Notes under the pieces: generated by a model
Seen by the model: the letters and a program-made list of their open reading frames with translations, nothing else
What the model was told of the DNA's origin: nothing
Databases searched by the model: none
Shown here: positions 24,501 to 37,718 of the stretch, piece after piece
Layout of the letters: every line of letters begins with the position of its first letter
How positions within the stretch are numbered: position 1 is the first letter of the stretch
NCBI GenBank assembly: GCA_964020085.1
Contig: OZ026601.1
Location: 1,823,501 to 1,887,500 of the forward strand
Direction of reading: 5' to 3'
Length of the DNA: 64,000 nt
Source of the DNA: Micromussa lordhowensis
Lineage: Eukaryota; Cnidaria; Anthozoa; Scleractinia; Lobophylliidae
Translations under genes and position numbers: made by a program

Positions 24501-27500
24501 AATGGTTAAATGGTTAGTCCACATGGAACTAAAATTACTAACACCAGTAAAACCAGTTTGCCAACTGAAGGTATCTACTGAAAGGCAGGTCAGTTAAGGT
24601 TGACTTCCACCCTTGGTCTTTGGGGAAGACAAATTCATTAGTTATGGCTCTCCCACCTGATCTGGTCCATGTTTGCTTGAAAAAACAGAGAACCAAATAT
24701 ACCTGTCTCTGATCAGGTGGTCAACTCTTGCCCTACAAGAGAAAAAACCCGATGTTGGACCAAAACAACCCCTTCGGTATAGAATATTTTGGGTGAAATC
24801 TTAATCATCTGTCAAGCAGGGGAGGCCATTTAAAACCTTGTACATTATGGACCAAAAACGAAGGAACTTTGTTATATCTCAACTCAAATATGTTTTTCGA
24901 TTAGAGGAGAATGTGTCACATGTCTTAGGTCAAACTCACTAACTCCCTAGGGTGAACAAAACTAACTCCCTAAGGAAACAACAACTTGTCATGAATTTTA
25001 GACTCGCATGCATATCTTCAGCTTTGCCCCAGGGAACATCTAGGGTCTCGGGGAAACAAAATTCAGTGTTTCTCTTGGAGCCAGTCATTAACTGCTTGTG
25101 ATATATTCTTTGATGTTTTTGTAGTGTTTTTCTGCTGAAAGCATTTTTGAGGAGGTTGAGGAACTACATCACGAGGAAGAGCATCACGAGGAAGGACATG
25201 AGGAAGGACATCATGAGGAAGGACATCATGATGAAGGACATCATGAGGAAGGCGAGGGTCATGATCACAAAGAAGAGGAAAAGGCTCTGAATCAGGAAGA
25301 GTTTGAATGGGCCTGTGCTAGCATTGTACTACATCTAGTGCAAGGGTTCTGTATTGAAGAAGGGCATGGGCATAATGAGACAGAATCCTCTCTGCCCTCA
25401 AGAGAATTCTTCATCAAAGAGCTTTTCAAGGAAAAGACGTATCTATCTGAAGAGGACTTGGAAGAAATTTTGAAAGCTATTGGCCTTGATAAGGCTGAGG
25501 AATCTCATGATCATCATAGACACAGAAGGTCAGTTGGGTCAAACTTATTGCGGCAGCGTGGATCAGGGGCACCTCACAGTGTCCATCGTCGTGCAGCTGA
25601 TAATCATGATCACGGCCACACCAATGGCGCAAGCGGCAGTGTAAGTTATGGAGACTAATTTACCTGTTAAGTTCACTTAATGATTAATAGAACATAAAAC
25701 TAAGCATCTTGTCTTACTTAACTAAGAGACAACCACTCAGTTTATTGAAAAAGTCTATGACATACTTTCTCAACGGCAAAATATGATTGAATATATGATT
25801 ACATTTGCTATTGAATTTTCAGTGTTACTCTCTGGATGACATGCTGACAATTTTTGACATTGACCACTCAGTTGGTGCAGACATGTTTGACTTCAAGGAG
25901 CTTTGCCCTGCATTTATTCAACAAGTCAAAAGTGGAGCTTGCACAGAATCTGACGAAACACACCCTGAAACAGAGAAGGATATGGGAAAAAGTAGGTTCA
26001 GCTTGCTGATGTAGAAGGCATGCAGGTCCTATGTAGGTATCCCACATAATTTGCGTCAAATTTTGTGGATCTCTCTACAGTATCTTGAATTTTCTTGTGA
26101 TGCCGACTTGAAGCACAATTTCTTTTTAAGGCTGATAATAAAAGATGCATGCATTCAAAATATTATATTAATTAGCCTCCCTATTTCTTAGATTTAACAT
26201 TTGCCAGCCCATAAAAAGTTTTCAGGACAATCCAAATGTAGACAAGTTTATGTGCTCTCAAGGAATCAAGAAAATAAATGCGTGACCCATGGACTAGGGA
26301 GTGCTTATCTGATAATTATTGTGCTTTGTTATTGTATCAACAGTTTGGGGTTATGGTTTTATTGCTGTGACCATCATTAGCCTCATTTCTCTGGTGGGTG
26401 TGGCTACTATTCCATTTGTTGGAAAGAGAATGTACAAGAAAATACTGGCCACATTGGTTGCACTTGCTGTGGGAACGCTTGCAGGAGACAGTTTACTTCA
26501 TCTGTTGCCACATGTATGTGATTGGACAATTTTGTTATAATATTTATTGTTTGCTTAATACGTTTTTTACATTCACATGGTATTGTAAGCATGGGAACAT
26601 GCTTTCATGAAATGATAAAAAACAAAACAAAACAGCAATAAAAAATGAAAACAGAATTTCCTCAGAAGAGATAAATCTTGTGCATTGTATGTACTGTGAT
26701 ACCTGATACTTTGCATGACTGGTGATTGTTGTATTGCGTCAGTCTCAAGACTTGTCTGATTTTTTTTGCAGGCACTTGGTCTTCATGCACATGAAGACGA
26801 GGGTGGTGCCCATGACAGTCATGAAGGAGAAGACAATAGTTTTATTTGGAAAGCGTTGGTTGTGTTGGCATCTATTTATGCATTCTTTCTGTTTGAAACT
26901 GTGATGCATTTGGGTTTGAAGAGCAAGATTGGTGAACATGGTGGCCACAGTCACGTTGATGTTGAGGTCAGTTCATTATTGTAAGGTGTGGTTTCATTTA
27001 GTGCCTTACTCATATCTAACTTTATTTTGGCAGCTCCGAGGCAGGTTTTTATTACAACAGTGCTTTTAATAGGACCTGGCACCAGCTGGAGCTCAGGCGG
27101 GTATTCTGTTGAAAGTTGGCTGGTATATTTAAGCTCCTTGGGCTTCTCATATTACTCTGGCAGGTGTAGTTCCAAGGTAGCCACCTACTTCAAATCTTAT
27201 TGAAAGCACTGTTCAGTTAGGGTTCTTATTGGTGATGAACATTTATTTTTTATATTGAGTAATTTGTTCAACAAAGTTTGTCCCACATAAGCGTAAAAGT
27301 GTACGTGACAATGCTGATTTTAATTATGGGTATTGATATGGTTGGTTGACACTTGTGTTGTTTTAGCAAGAAAGGAAGAGGTATGAACAAATGAATACAC
27401 ATGAAGACACGCATGACTACATGTGTTTGTGCTGTTTCCTATCATGCTGAAACACGTTTACATGTGTAACTTCAATCAAGCAACACTTAACCACCATTAT

Positions 27501-29043
27501 CCATATTCTTTTCAGTATTATCACATATGCTTATACGCTTACATAAGAGCTTTCTCAAAAAAGTTGTATAGCATGTGAATGTGAAAATCAGTCGGAGTGA
27601 TCTTTCATTTGCTCCTCAATAATCAATACTGTCATTGCTGTCATTCCTGTGTCTTGAAGCTTTTGCGATAACTAGAGTGCTCATCAGTGAAAGGGTCTAG
27701 GTTTCTTACAAGGCTGTTCAAATGGAACTGATTTCCCCTCAGATTTTAGAGCTTTGTCATCCAAATATATAACTTAACACTTCACTAAACAGAGAGTCGA
27801 CAGGGTTCAACATTCAGGAAAAAATAAAACTTGGGGCCTGCTGCCCCAGCGGTCGCAACGTCGAGCTCTGGTTCATATTCTTCATGACTGGTGATGTTGT
27901 TTTTAGAAGTGGTGTTGATGGTATTTGAGAAACGTGCCTTGGAGTTTAGAGCGACGAGAAAATAATTTCCATCATTTTGGTAGGGGTTTCACTAGGGGCC
28001 AGGCAGCAGGCCAACTTACAGGCTGTGAGGATGATTTAACCATCTTGTGTAATGTTTTTCTTATAAAGAAGTTCAGTTAAGAAAGCTTTGCTTGCCTGTA
28101 AAACCCAGCTGCCCTCCCGCTGGAAACGTTAATGAAATCCCTGTTTTAGGCGAGGTTCAACTTCAACAATTAATGCAAAAATTATCTTTTGTTTTAACAG
28201 CGTAATATTATTGCTTTGTTTAACATAACAAAAAGAAACCATTAGTGCTCTAGTATTGTTTAGCAATAGTTAGTCATTTTGGAACAAAAGCCAGTGAAAT
28301 ACTTTCTTTGATTCTCAGTTATTTCCTTAATATAACACAATGACTCATCCAAAAGTCATCTAATGATGTTACGTTTTTGTGATGACTTCCTTTCCTGTTA
28401 GGATCTTGCACACACAAGGGTTGTGGAATATAATGATATTGAAACCAAGCTGAAATATTCAGGCCTTCTGACAGGGTGCGATAAAAAAACAGAGACTACG
28501 TGATATTTTCGGGGCAGATTACGCGATAAGGATGGGCTATTATGCGATAAATTATGCAAATTATGTGATTTTTTTTCTCAGCTGTTTTGAGCATATTTTA
28601 CTAGATTTTAGAGGAAGAAAACCACTTTGGGGCTGTTCCAAAGACAAAATGAACATCAGGGAAAAAATTAAACATCTATGGATAAATTGCGATAAAAAAG
28701 ACTTGAGGTGCTTGCCCATCACGGACTTCCGGCTGCGAAGATCATCGATCATAGCGTTGCATCTTCAGCCTATCACGTAAAAATGGTATTCTCTTGCTCT
28801 ATCTTTGGCAGTTAAATCTGGCAGAAGGTGTGATTTAACAAAGAAATCACTACAAACTTATCCTTGAGGGACGTTTGTTTCAAATTTCATCAAAGAAGTT
28901 ACATTTTGCCATCGGAATGCAATACTGAACATTGCTTGGATCACTGCGTTGTCAATATATATTGGCAATTCTGATTGGTCAAAGCAAAGAAAGAGATCGT
29001 TTGCACTTCACCAATAGGCAACTCTTTAAGAATGAGACTCGTT

Positions 29044-29084
<41 letters not shown>

Positions 29085-29264
29085 TTGACAGGACATTTTT
29101 TTAGGCTTTTTTCAAGGTAAATGATCTGAAAAAAAAGTGTGTTTATGCGGACTTTTTAAGAAAATTGTTTATTTATGGTTGATTTTGTGAATAATGTGCG
29201 ATCTTTTGTGAATTATGCGATCTTTTGTGAATTGTGCAATCAGATGCGATCTGAGGTTGATTGT

Positions 29265-29296
<32 letters not shown>

Positions 29297-32200
29297 TCTG
29301 AATATTGGTTTCACACCATGTTGTCACTCAAATTGACCTTATGTTTCTGTTTCTTGCCAATGCAAACAAATTATAGCTTTTCCAACCCACACAACCCACT
29401 GCCAGTTTATAGACTTCTGATATGTGATAAGCACCGATTATGTACATTTTTTTTTTTTGAAAAGCTCCATTATAATTATCAGAGTACTCAAGTAAAATGT
29501 CTCCCCAATATGAATGTCACAACTGTTGTATTCTTGCACGGTAGACAAAGGGTTGTTGATGTTCATTATTTTACTTAACCTGTTTGCTTGATAATCAGTC
29601 TATAGATTATCCAAAAGATCACGATGAGAATAAACATGGTTATCAATTTTAACCATGCTCCAATATAGTCACAATAGTTGTAGCTGTAACTTTGAAAATC
29701 TGATGGCAAAATGTTTCTGGGTGTTTTGTTTGACAGCTTCCAGGTCCTTCCAGTCGACACATGAGCTTCAAGAAGAAAAGGAGTTGTTCTGAGTTTGAAC
29801 ACCATGAGGGTGCCCCTCCCATTGCAAAAAGTGATGAAAAACCACCTTTGGGAGTGGAAAACGGTGACATTGTTCTGACAAATGTGGTGAGTACTTACTT
29901 TGGCTTTATATTCAGTGTGATTTATGGATCATGGAGAATTAGAAGGTCTACAGTTCCTGCTCTTAGCCTGGTTGGTCACCAGCAACACATACATGTATAA
30001 CCTGCTAGGTTAGGATGCAAGGTTGAACAATGAACTCTGAAAACAGAAGTGATTTAACAAAGTTAAAGAAGCTGTTCAGGAAAAAATAGTTTTTTAATAA
30101 CACAATAAAAAATAAGAAAATATGATTGTTCATTTGTACGTAAATTATATGTCCGAGTACTCTTGACTATTCTCTCTAAGAATCAGACAGACTTCTTTAA
30201 CGAACTCAATTTCTGTCAATAAATTTAAAACTAAACAACCCTTCAGCTTTGTTTTGTATTGTGTTGGTTTTGCGTTTTTTTTTTTAACAGAAATTCTTAC
30301 ACAATCTATGAACTATGACTATATTAAACTTTCATCTTCTGTTGCTTAAGGAAGGTCCTTTGGGAAATTGTAACTCCAGTCCTACATGTACATTTCATTC
30401 TCACTGTGTCTATGAGCATGTTTCCAGTACAGATACTGAAGGGTGTGAATATGAGGTAACGTAACTTAAAATTTAATATTTAAGCTTCTTGTGATATTAA
30501 CAATGGCCGGTTTCTTTTCTGGCGAAGGCAGCTACTAACGACAGTAACAGTTATTCTATAAATTAATATATTAAATTTCTTTATAAGAAAATGAAGTAAT
30601 AGCTTCAAATACCATGTTTGCAATAATTATAAAACTTGTAAAGACACAAAAATTGTAGATGCATTGAACAAAATAAATGACTTAATAGATTGTGATTTGT
30701 GCTTTGAGCAATAATAATTTTTAGTGTATATATAGCGAGAATTTTAGGCAATAATTCTTGCAAATAGAATTCTATATGTGCTATATTTTCACATGTGAAA
30801 AAGTGATACGTCCAATCAGCTTTGCGCATAGCATTCTTCACATGTGAAAAATATAACCAATCACCACCCAGAGTAGCATGAAGTTTGTGTTTTGAAAACA
30901 TGGCTTTGGCTTCCCATTTTAGTTCACTTTCTGAAACAGCAGCGGAATATATCCAATGTCTTGATCGCTAGCACTTCAGCTTCAGCTTACAATTGCCTTG
31001 GCAAGTCTGATCTCTGTTTCAAGGGGCGAACATTCAAGGAGGAACACTCAATATAAACAGGACTTTCAGTCGCATTAGGAAATATTTAAGTTCACAAACC
31101 GCTGAAATGCTTGTACACGCGTTTGCATCCTCCAGATTAGATTATTGCAACTTGCTAATGTAGGGTTTGCCAAAGGAATTGCTAAAGAAATTACAGCACG
31201 TTCAAAATGTTGCAGCCAGGATTGTTACGCATACGTGTAAATGTGATCATATAGCACCAGTACTCTGTCAACTTCACTGGTTACCTATCGAACAACGCAT
31301 AGTTTTAAAGATTCTTTTACTGACATTTAAATGTGTGAACAGCTTAGCACCACCATACCTCTGTGATCTCATAACAAAATGTGCCCAGACGCAATTTGAG
31401 ATCAATCAGTGGCCATTGTTTGGTTGACATTGGTTACAAACTCACCAGTTATGATTTAAGATCATTTTCTGTAGCCTCAGCTAATGGAATGCACTGCCAC
31501 TGGATATCCGCACAAGCGACAATTTGATGCAATTCAAGCGCAATCTTAAAACACATCTTTTTAGGAAAGCTTTTTACTAGATGATTTATAATCGGTCAGT
31601 CAGTTACTTAGTCTTAGTTACTCATTTAGTTAGTTAGTTAATTAGTTAGTTCGTTGGTTAGTTAGCTAGTTAGTTTGTTTGCTTGTGAGCTAGTTAGTGA
31701 GTTTTTATTGTGAAGGCTTATTATTCTTAGTTTTTATCTTGATTTCTACAATTTAGTTATTTGATTGGTTAGTTTATTTTGTTTTGTTTTTGATGAGATA
31801 CTTTAAATGCATTGTAAAGCGCTATTGGATAGCAACAGAAATAGTGCTATATAAATAAACTATTATTAAAATATATAAACTAATTATTATTATGGCGTTC
31901 AGTCATTTAAATCAGTCTTGAATTTTTGTGTTATCAGGAAAAATAAAACTGAATTAAAGGATATGTTTAATTCTCACTATATGTACAATAGACAAATTAC
32001 AGCATAGAAAGTGATTTGTATGGATTTTTATTCACTTGTTGCAAAACTTTGGAACACTCTCTCACGTTTGCTGTGCTCACATTCATTTTCCAAAGTTTTC
32101 CAACTCTTGAATAAAAATCCATACATGGCACTTTCTATGAAGTAATCTATATATACAACTTTGTTAACATATAAATGGCACAATCTTTAAAATTATAAAT

Positions 32201-34712
32201 CTAAAATAATGAACATGTTTTCAAATGTTGTTTGTGAAATAAATTGTGGGTATTTACAACAGATAGGTGTAATGCATTTCCAGTTTAACCTAACCCCAGA
32301 GGAAAGTACTTGAAGGGCAGCCTCTTATATTGTGGCACTGTTTTATAGAATTCTCTGCCACAATGTAACTCTCTGTTTTTTTTCAAAAATAAGATCAAAT
32401 CCCAGTTTTCCTCTTTGGGCTCCCACAGATGGCTGTCAATCAATATCCAGCCTGGTGTCCTGTATAAACTGAAGAAAAAGTGGTAACTGGTACATTCTGT
32501 ACAGTATCTACATAATGTAATTGTGCAAATCAATTTTTCTTAACTTTGAACAGCATACCAAGAATGCATTTGAGGATGGCCATGCAGCTATAGTTCCTCA
32601 AGATACAACAGTCAAACCAAAGAAAACTCTTAAACAGAGCTTGTCCCGTCGCTCAGTTTTCAGTGACGAGGAAGGAACAAAGAAACCTGTAAGGAAGATT
32701 TCAGCTGTAGCTTGGATGATTATAATAGGCGACACTCTTCATAACATAAGTGATGGTTTAGCCATTGGTGCAGCCTTCTCTGAAGGGGGATCATCCGGTG
32801 TATCTGGAGGAATAAGTACATCTATTGCTGTGTTTTGCCATGAGTTGCCTCATGAACTTGGTAAGAATTTCAACTGTTTGTAAATGATTAACTTTCCCAG
32901 TCCACGGGTGAAACTCCTTGAATTAAGCACAACCTTAGAAGTACTCGAAAGGTAGATTCTGATTGTGAATTGTAGGAGATCGGGCTAGCACAATGGTTAT
33001 TGTGATAACCTCACAGATTAACTAGGTTTGACTTTTTACCACATAGAATATGCACAGGTATAGTGCAGTTCCAGAACATCTCTATACTCCCGGGGGCTTA
33101 CGCTTACGCGTAGTAGGGTAAGCGTTTTTTATTGTAAGGGAGAGAATTAACCATATTGAATTAAAAAAAATAATAAGGAAAAAAAAAATAATAATAATAA
33201 AACTATAAATTAGATGTAAAAAAAAAAAAAAAAAAAAAAAAAATACTCCCGGGGGACCCAGAATGGAATGGAATTTCCTGTGGGGTGAGCCTCCAGTGGG
33301 TGGAGGGGTCTTAGAAAAAGTCCTTTCCGTGGGGGAGGTATCAAATGGATGTTTTATGGAACTACTGTAACACATTCTGTGCTTTCTGAGGTCTAGAAAA
33401 ACTGCTAGTAGACACACTAGGAGAATATAAATGCATTCAGCAGTTTCTTTAGACCTCAAAATGCATTTTTTTTTTTTTGGAAAACATAGCTTACCATTGT
33501 CTATATGGTTTAGAATAAAGCATGAAAAAGCAAAAATAAATTTATGCCTGAGAGGCGGTCACCATGGTGATTGTGCTGACAGAAAAACATGCGAGACATG
33601 CATGGTCTATAATTTTCTGCTGTGCATTTATTAAAATATAATGCACACTCAGCTCCAATAGCGAGTACACAGGAACTATTATTGTAACCTGCAATAGACT
33701 GATGAAAATTGCTGCAATATACTTTGTTTTATGTCGCAGAGACTGGATAAACTTTAGCCATGTGTGCCTGTGGTCCTAGTGTGACTTAGCTGTTTAAGAT
33801 TAATAATTGAATCCTGGGTTTGTACTTGCAGGAGATTTTGCTGTTCTGCTTTCAGCTGGGATGTCTGTGAAAATGGCATTAATAGCAAACCTTCTGTCAG
33901 CCATGTCGTGCTACATTGGCTTAGTCATTGGCATTCTTGTTGGGCAACAGGCCGATATCCGGTTCTGGATCTTTGCTGTTGCTGCTGGCATGTTTCTTTA
34001 TGTTGCTCTGGTTGACATGGTAAGGAGCCATTTGAACTGTGTTAGTCTTGCTACTGAAATACTAATTTTCATGTTAATATTAAAGATCATATGATCATCT
34101 AGATATTGAAAACTTTTTAAATTCTTCATATTATTTCAGTCAACATATATCACATTTCAATAAGTTTCATGTTGAAGATAGCAATGAAAATATTTCTCTG
34201 AAGAGTGGAAATTACACAAGATTTGATCCCCAAGTAAAGTTCAGCATAAAAATAGCTATGAGTGTTGGGAGCGAACTTCTGTCGCAAAATGCTTGAGGAG
34301 GAGAACCATGTGATGAATTAACATCCAATACAAGCGGGATAGAAATACCCCTAATCAGTTAGTACTACAGAAATTGGAACAAGCTTCCAGGGCAGTATGG
34401 ACAAGCTGTCCTGAAGCAGACTTAACTGTACTCAAATCACTGCAAAAGACTGCAACTTTTTTTTTATGAGCACTTGGTGTGTGTCATCATTTGCAGGGTT
34501 CTCTGCCAAGTTTGACTGTGACACAGTGGTATTTTTATAATATATATGTCTTGTTTGTTTTTCTTCAGCTACCTGATTTGATGCACAGTGAGTCTTTACA
34601 GACAGACCCAGTGGTGACGTTTGTTTGCCAAAACTTTGGTTTGCTGCTAGGTATCTGCATCATGTTGATAATAGCCTTGTATGAAGAGGATTTAATGGCT
34701 GTTAACTGGTGA
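21570..34712 (+). CDS. SLC39A10-like: ZIP zinc transporter, LIV-1 subfamily (ZIP6/10-like)
   Basis: Eleven exons join in phase into about 822 residues: 21570-21794, 22114-22413, 25125-25640, 25823-25991, 26344-26513, 26772-26966, 29737-29886, 30351-30455, 32554-32860, 33832-34019 and 34569-34712. A signal peptide ([19 protein letters not shown]) leads into a long ectodomain with a His/Glu-rich stretch in exon 3 and a CPAFIQQV motif in exon 4, the LIV-1 CPALLYQ-type signature. Membrane segments start in exon 5. Exon 9 carries [13 protein letters not shown] (helix IV metal site), and exons 9-10 carry [10 protein letters not shown] (helix V), the HEXPHEXGD motif of zinc importers. The cytoplasmic loop between helices III and IV, in exons 7-8, is long. 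The family imports zinc (some members also iron or manganese) into the cytosol. Wording around the motif is nearest ZIP6/ZIP10; the exact orthologue needs a tree. Exon 8 is the least certain. Confidence 0.92.
28460..29300. mobile_element. 841-bp non-autonomous DNA transposon
   Basis: The ends read CAGGCCTTCTGA and, reverse-complemented, CAGACCTTCTGA. AATATT flanks both sides (28454-28459 and 29301-29306). Subterminal TGCGAT motifs recur throughout, including two direct copies of TGCGATCTTTTGTGAATT near 29196-29236. It sits in ZIP intron 6 and encodes no recognisable transposase. Confidence 0.7.
31040..31875 (+). pseudogene. 5'-truncated LINE (L2/CR1-like) fragment
   Basis: Plus-strand frames read the C-terminal part of a non-LTR reverse transcriptase, with LDYCNLL near 31137-31158, then [26 protein letters not shown] and LAPPYL. 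A stop (TAG at 31161) interrupts the frame. The 3' end has the GCGCTATTGG...GCTATATAAATAAA tail followed by ATTATTA repeats that is common in L2/CR1-like elements. It lies in ZIP intron 8 in the sense direction and is dead. Confidence 0.85.
32970..33075 (+). repeat. Possible decayed tRNA-like SINE
   Basis: GGGCTAGCACAATGGTTAT resembles an A box and TAGGTTTGAC a degenerate B box at roughly tRNA spacing. It lies in ZIP intron 9. Similarity is weak and it could be chance. Confidence 0.3.
33110..33255. repeat. Low-complexity A-rich tract flanked by CTCCCGGGGG
   Basis: A long A-rich/poly-A stretch (33163-33243) lies between two direct copies of ACTCCCGGGGG (about 33087 and 33245). It may mark a retroposon tail or an insertion between short repeats. 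Confidence 0.5.
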
Positions 34713-36072
34713 GAGCTCTGAAGAGAACCGAATCTTCTAGCAAGAACAGACCAAGATATATTTTTTTAACCAGAACCCAACTTGATTTTGAGCATTTTAG
34801 AGTTATGGTACACTTTCATTTTAATTTTTTTGGGGGGTACTTTTCATTTAAAAAAGTTAATATTTTAATCTTTGTTGCCAATTTTAACACTCTTATATTT
34901 GCAATTAAGCTGCATTGAAGGCATTTTAAACTTGCTGTGCGGGTTAATATTGTAGTTTTCTTAGTTACATGGATTTATTCATTGAGGTGCTACAGAAAGC
35001 GCTAGCGCAGGCTTGCCATCCTCTGGTTTTGAGGGTCTGAATTATTTCATTTTAATTTGTTTTTGAGAATGTAAAGTCTTTGTTTTTGTGTTTGCCAATT
35101 TCTGTCCTTTGGTAAGCTATTTTGTGGGCCAACAAAAATCATAGCTAAATATTTAAGGGACAATGAGCAATTTTCAGTTTTTAGTTTATACAACTCATGC
35201 AAATAAAGATTTAGGTTTAATGGGATCAAAGCCAGACAAGCAGAAGGGCAAGGGTATGTCTCTGTCATCATGCATGTCTAGCTGAAACTTAGGTGCCTTT
35301 GCCAGTTTGAAGATGTTCTACTAAGATAACATTCGTATCAAGTAATTTTTGATTATACATGCTGGAATTGTGAAAATAATTATGAAGATGTCTGACTGTG
35401 AAAGTTAAAAGTTTGCAAGGAGCAGTGGAGAATCTTTTAGGAGCATGTGCATGGCCTGTTGTTTTTTTTTATTTTAAACTGACATTTGTAGATGAGTGAG
35501 AACCTTATTTAAAAGTGTGTAACTTATGTTGAACAGATGCAATACCTGTTCTTTATTAATAGTAAAAATACTGTGTTACATAATAATCAGCCTAGTAAAG
35601 TGTTTCCTCTTTTAAGAGGTTTGTGTTCTTTTCCAAGATTTCCAAACTTCAATCCCAAAGTTGAGATCTGAGAAAAAAAGACCTAGTTTTAATATTTAAA
35701 CTGCACTACGTTAAAGCTTCCATTTAAATGCTCACTCACTAGGGTTTCATTCACAGACTTGTAACTTAAAATCCCCTTATAAAGCATAATAAACAGTACC
35801 ACATAAAAGTACTTTTTGATTGTTTTCAATTGAATGTTACACACTAGGGTTTTGTCTACAGATGTCAGAATCACTGTACACCATAATAAATTAATTTACA
35901 TCACAATGATCTTCAATGAACTGACGGAAGGTTTGAAGTTGGGGGGGGGGGGGGGTGAAGGGCTTAAGGGCAGTTTAGACAGTTACATGTAATGTTCAAG
36001 CAAACATAGTTGTACCAGTTTATATCTACCGGTACATCAAAATGAGAGTATTTTTAGTTAGCATTTTAATAG

Positions 36073-36203
36073 AAAGTTTTTCAATTGAGTGTCGAAAGTA
36101 ATAAGACAATTACTTTAGTTTTACTATGGTTTGAGATTGGCTGAGTAGTCTAACGGGTTAGTGTTTGGTTTTGGTTTTGCGACACTCGATTGAAAACTGC
36201 TCT
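36073..36203. mobile_element. Short MITE, TTTTCAATTGAGTGTCG family
   Basis: TTTTTCAATTGAGTGTCG at the left pairs with CGACACTCGATTGAAAA at the right. Related ends occur at 51684-51956, and a related interior at about 58230-58405. Confidence 0.6.
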
Positions 36204-36807
36204 ATTTCATTATAACCATTATAGGGTTAAGTATTTAACAGTAGACTGATCTTAAACATCTGTAATATTCAAGAATATAATAAAATGAAGTTCTTTATTA
36301 TTCTGAGTTCACATATTCTATTCTGGGAGTTGTGGTGTCATAATGATTTGTGCATTGAACTCCAGATTAAAGGAGCTATGTGTATGCCTTGGTTTGCGCA
36401 TCTTGAAAAGTCAGCCTAACTTTTCAAGCTCGTTATTTGTAACCCATGTTAATCTTCTGCATCCTTTAAACTATCCTTGTTCCTTCATGTTTTTTATTAT
36501 CTCTTTGATGTTTTTCTTTCTTAGTAAACTACTATTCTCAGGTTTCCTTCAATTTCAAGGTAATTTTGTACATGGCCAAAACTAACTCAAAATTCCATGA
36601 CTGAGCTCCCTTAAGTGGTTGTGAATTAAGCAGGAGTTGGGGTCATTTACGTTGGTCCCTTGTCTTTGCAGAGCAGTTCCTCACTGCTCCCATGGTACCA
36701 GTTTGAGGTGGGACAGTGCATGGATGAATAAAAAGTGGATTTTCATAACTTTTACTTTTGAATTTCACATTTTCTAGATCTAAACACTTGCTCAAACAAA
36801 AGACGTG

Positions 36808-37014
36808 AAGCCCTGGCCAAACAATTGAGACATTTTGAAATGCAAAATGCAAGTTACATTGTTTGCCACCCTTTTGCGACATGTTGGTTGAAGTTTGAAA
36901 AACGGTCAAATTTGAGCCAACAACATCCAACACGTCGCAACAGGGTTGCCAAATGCACACCAACAATGTTGTGATATGTTGCATTGGAGTGTTGTGATCG
37001 TTTGGCCAGGGCTT
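36808..37014. mobile_element. 207-bp MITE with AAGCCCTGGCCAAAC ends
   Basis: AAGCCCTGGCCAAAC opens and its near-complement GTTTGGCCAGGGCTT closes the element. The interior has repeated CAACATGTTG-like palindromic motifs. No target duplication is clear. Confidence 0.65.
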
Positions 37015-37159
37015 AATGCTAGCAGTCAATGCCACAAGGAGACATGAAACATTATCCAACATGGCACACATTCTCAAAAATATTCAGAATTTGGTCATAG
37101 ATACCTTTCCTGTTGTTGTTTTGGAGAGGAAGGCTATGACATGTCAAACTTCTGCTTCT

Positions 37160-37375
37160 GGGCCGGGTTGTTCGAAAGCTGGTTAACGCAGCATTAACTT
37201 TTCTTGTATAAAAATGTTTTTTGCTTCCTGTTTTTTATTTAGTTTGAGATTATTCAAATTCAAAAGAGAAGGCCAAACTATATAAACAGAAAACCTCTCT
37301 GAAAAGTTGCAAAACTGAAATCAAAATTCTCACTAACCCTGGTTTAGCTTAATCAGGCTTTGAACAACCCTGCCC
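37160..37375. mobile_element. MITE, GGGCCGGGTTGTTCGAAAGC family, copy 1
   Basis: The left end reads GGGCCGGGTTGTTCGAAAGC; the right end, reverse-complemented, reads GGGCAGGGTTGTTCAAAGCC. The interior (TTCAAATTCAAAAGAGAAGG) matches the copy at 42735-42978 in the opposite orientation. Confidence 0.75.
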
Positions 37376-37718
37376 AGCTGCTTATTTAACCCAATTTTTA
37401 GTGATGTTCTCTTGGGACTCACCATCATAGTTTCCTTAAGCTTATGTCTTAACACTATTTAGCCAACTTCTTGAAGAAAGTTTGGCAGCTTTTAGTAACA
37501 AATTTAGTAATAAGTGTTAACTCGTGGATTCCAAGGCATTGGATGTAATTACAAAGTTTGTTCTAGCTTTTAATTTCTGGAAATGTTATAGGATTAACCT
37601 TGTGTTTCCTTTTCGTGATGTATTTAGCTTTGTCAGTCTACACTATCATTTCTTCCTGCGATCACTTTCTGCACGCAGACAAGATTATAATCTCTTGGTA
37701 TTTCAATTCCAAGAATTG

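Larger units (their letters stand above)
34713..37718. other. Region between convergent ZIP and SNF8 3' ends
   Basis: No gene was found here. It should contain the 3' UTRs of both flanking convergent genes. Candidate polyadenylation signals are AATAAA at 35202-35207 for the ZIP gene and, on the minus strand, AATAAA at 37239-37234 for SNF8. It also holds a poly-G tract at about 35941-35956 and three MITEs (36073-36203, 36808-37014 and 37160-37375). Confidence 0.5.

Noticed and set aside
36643..37077. 144-codon minus-strand ORF
   Set aside because: It spans a MITE (36808-37014) and unique flank, with no splice sites or recognisable domain; chance opening.
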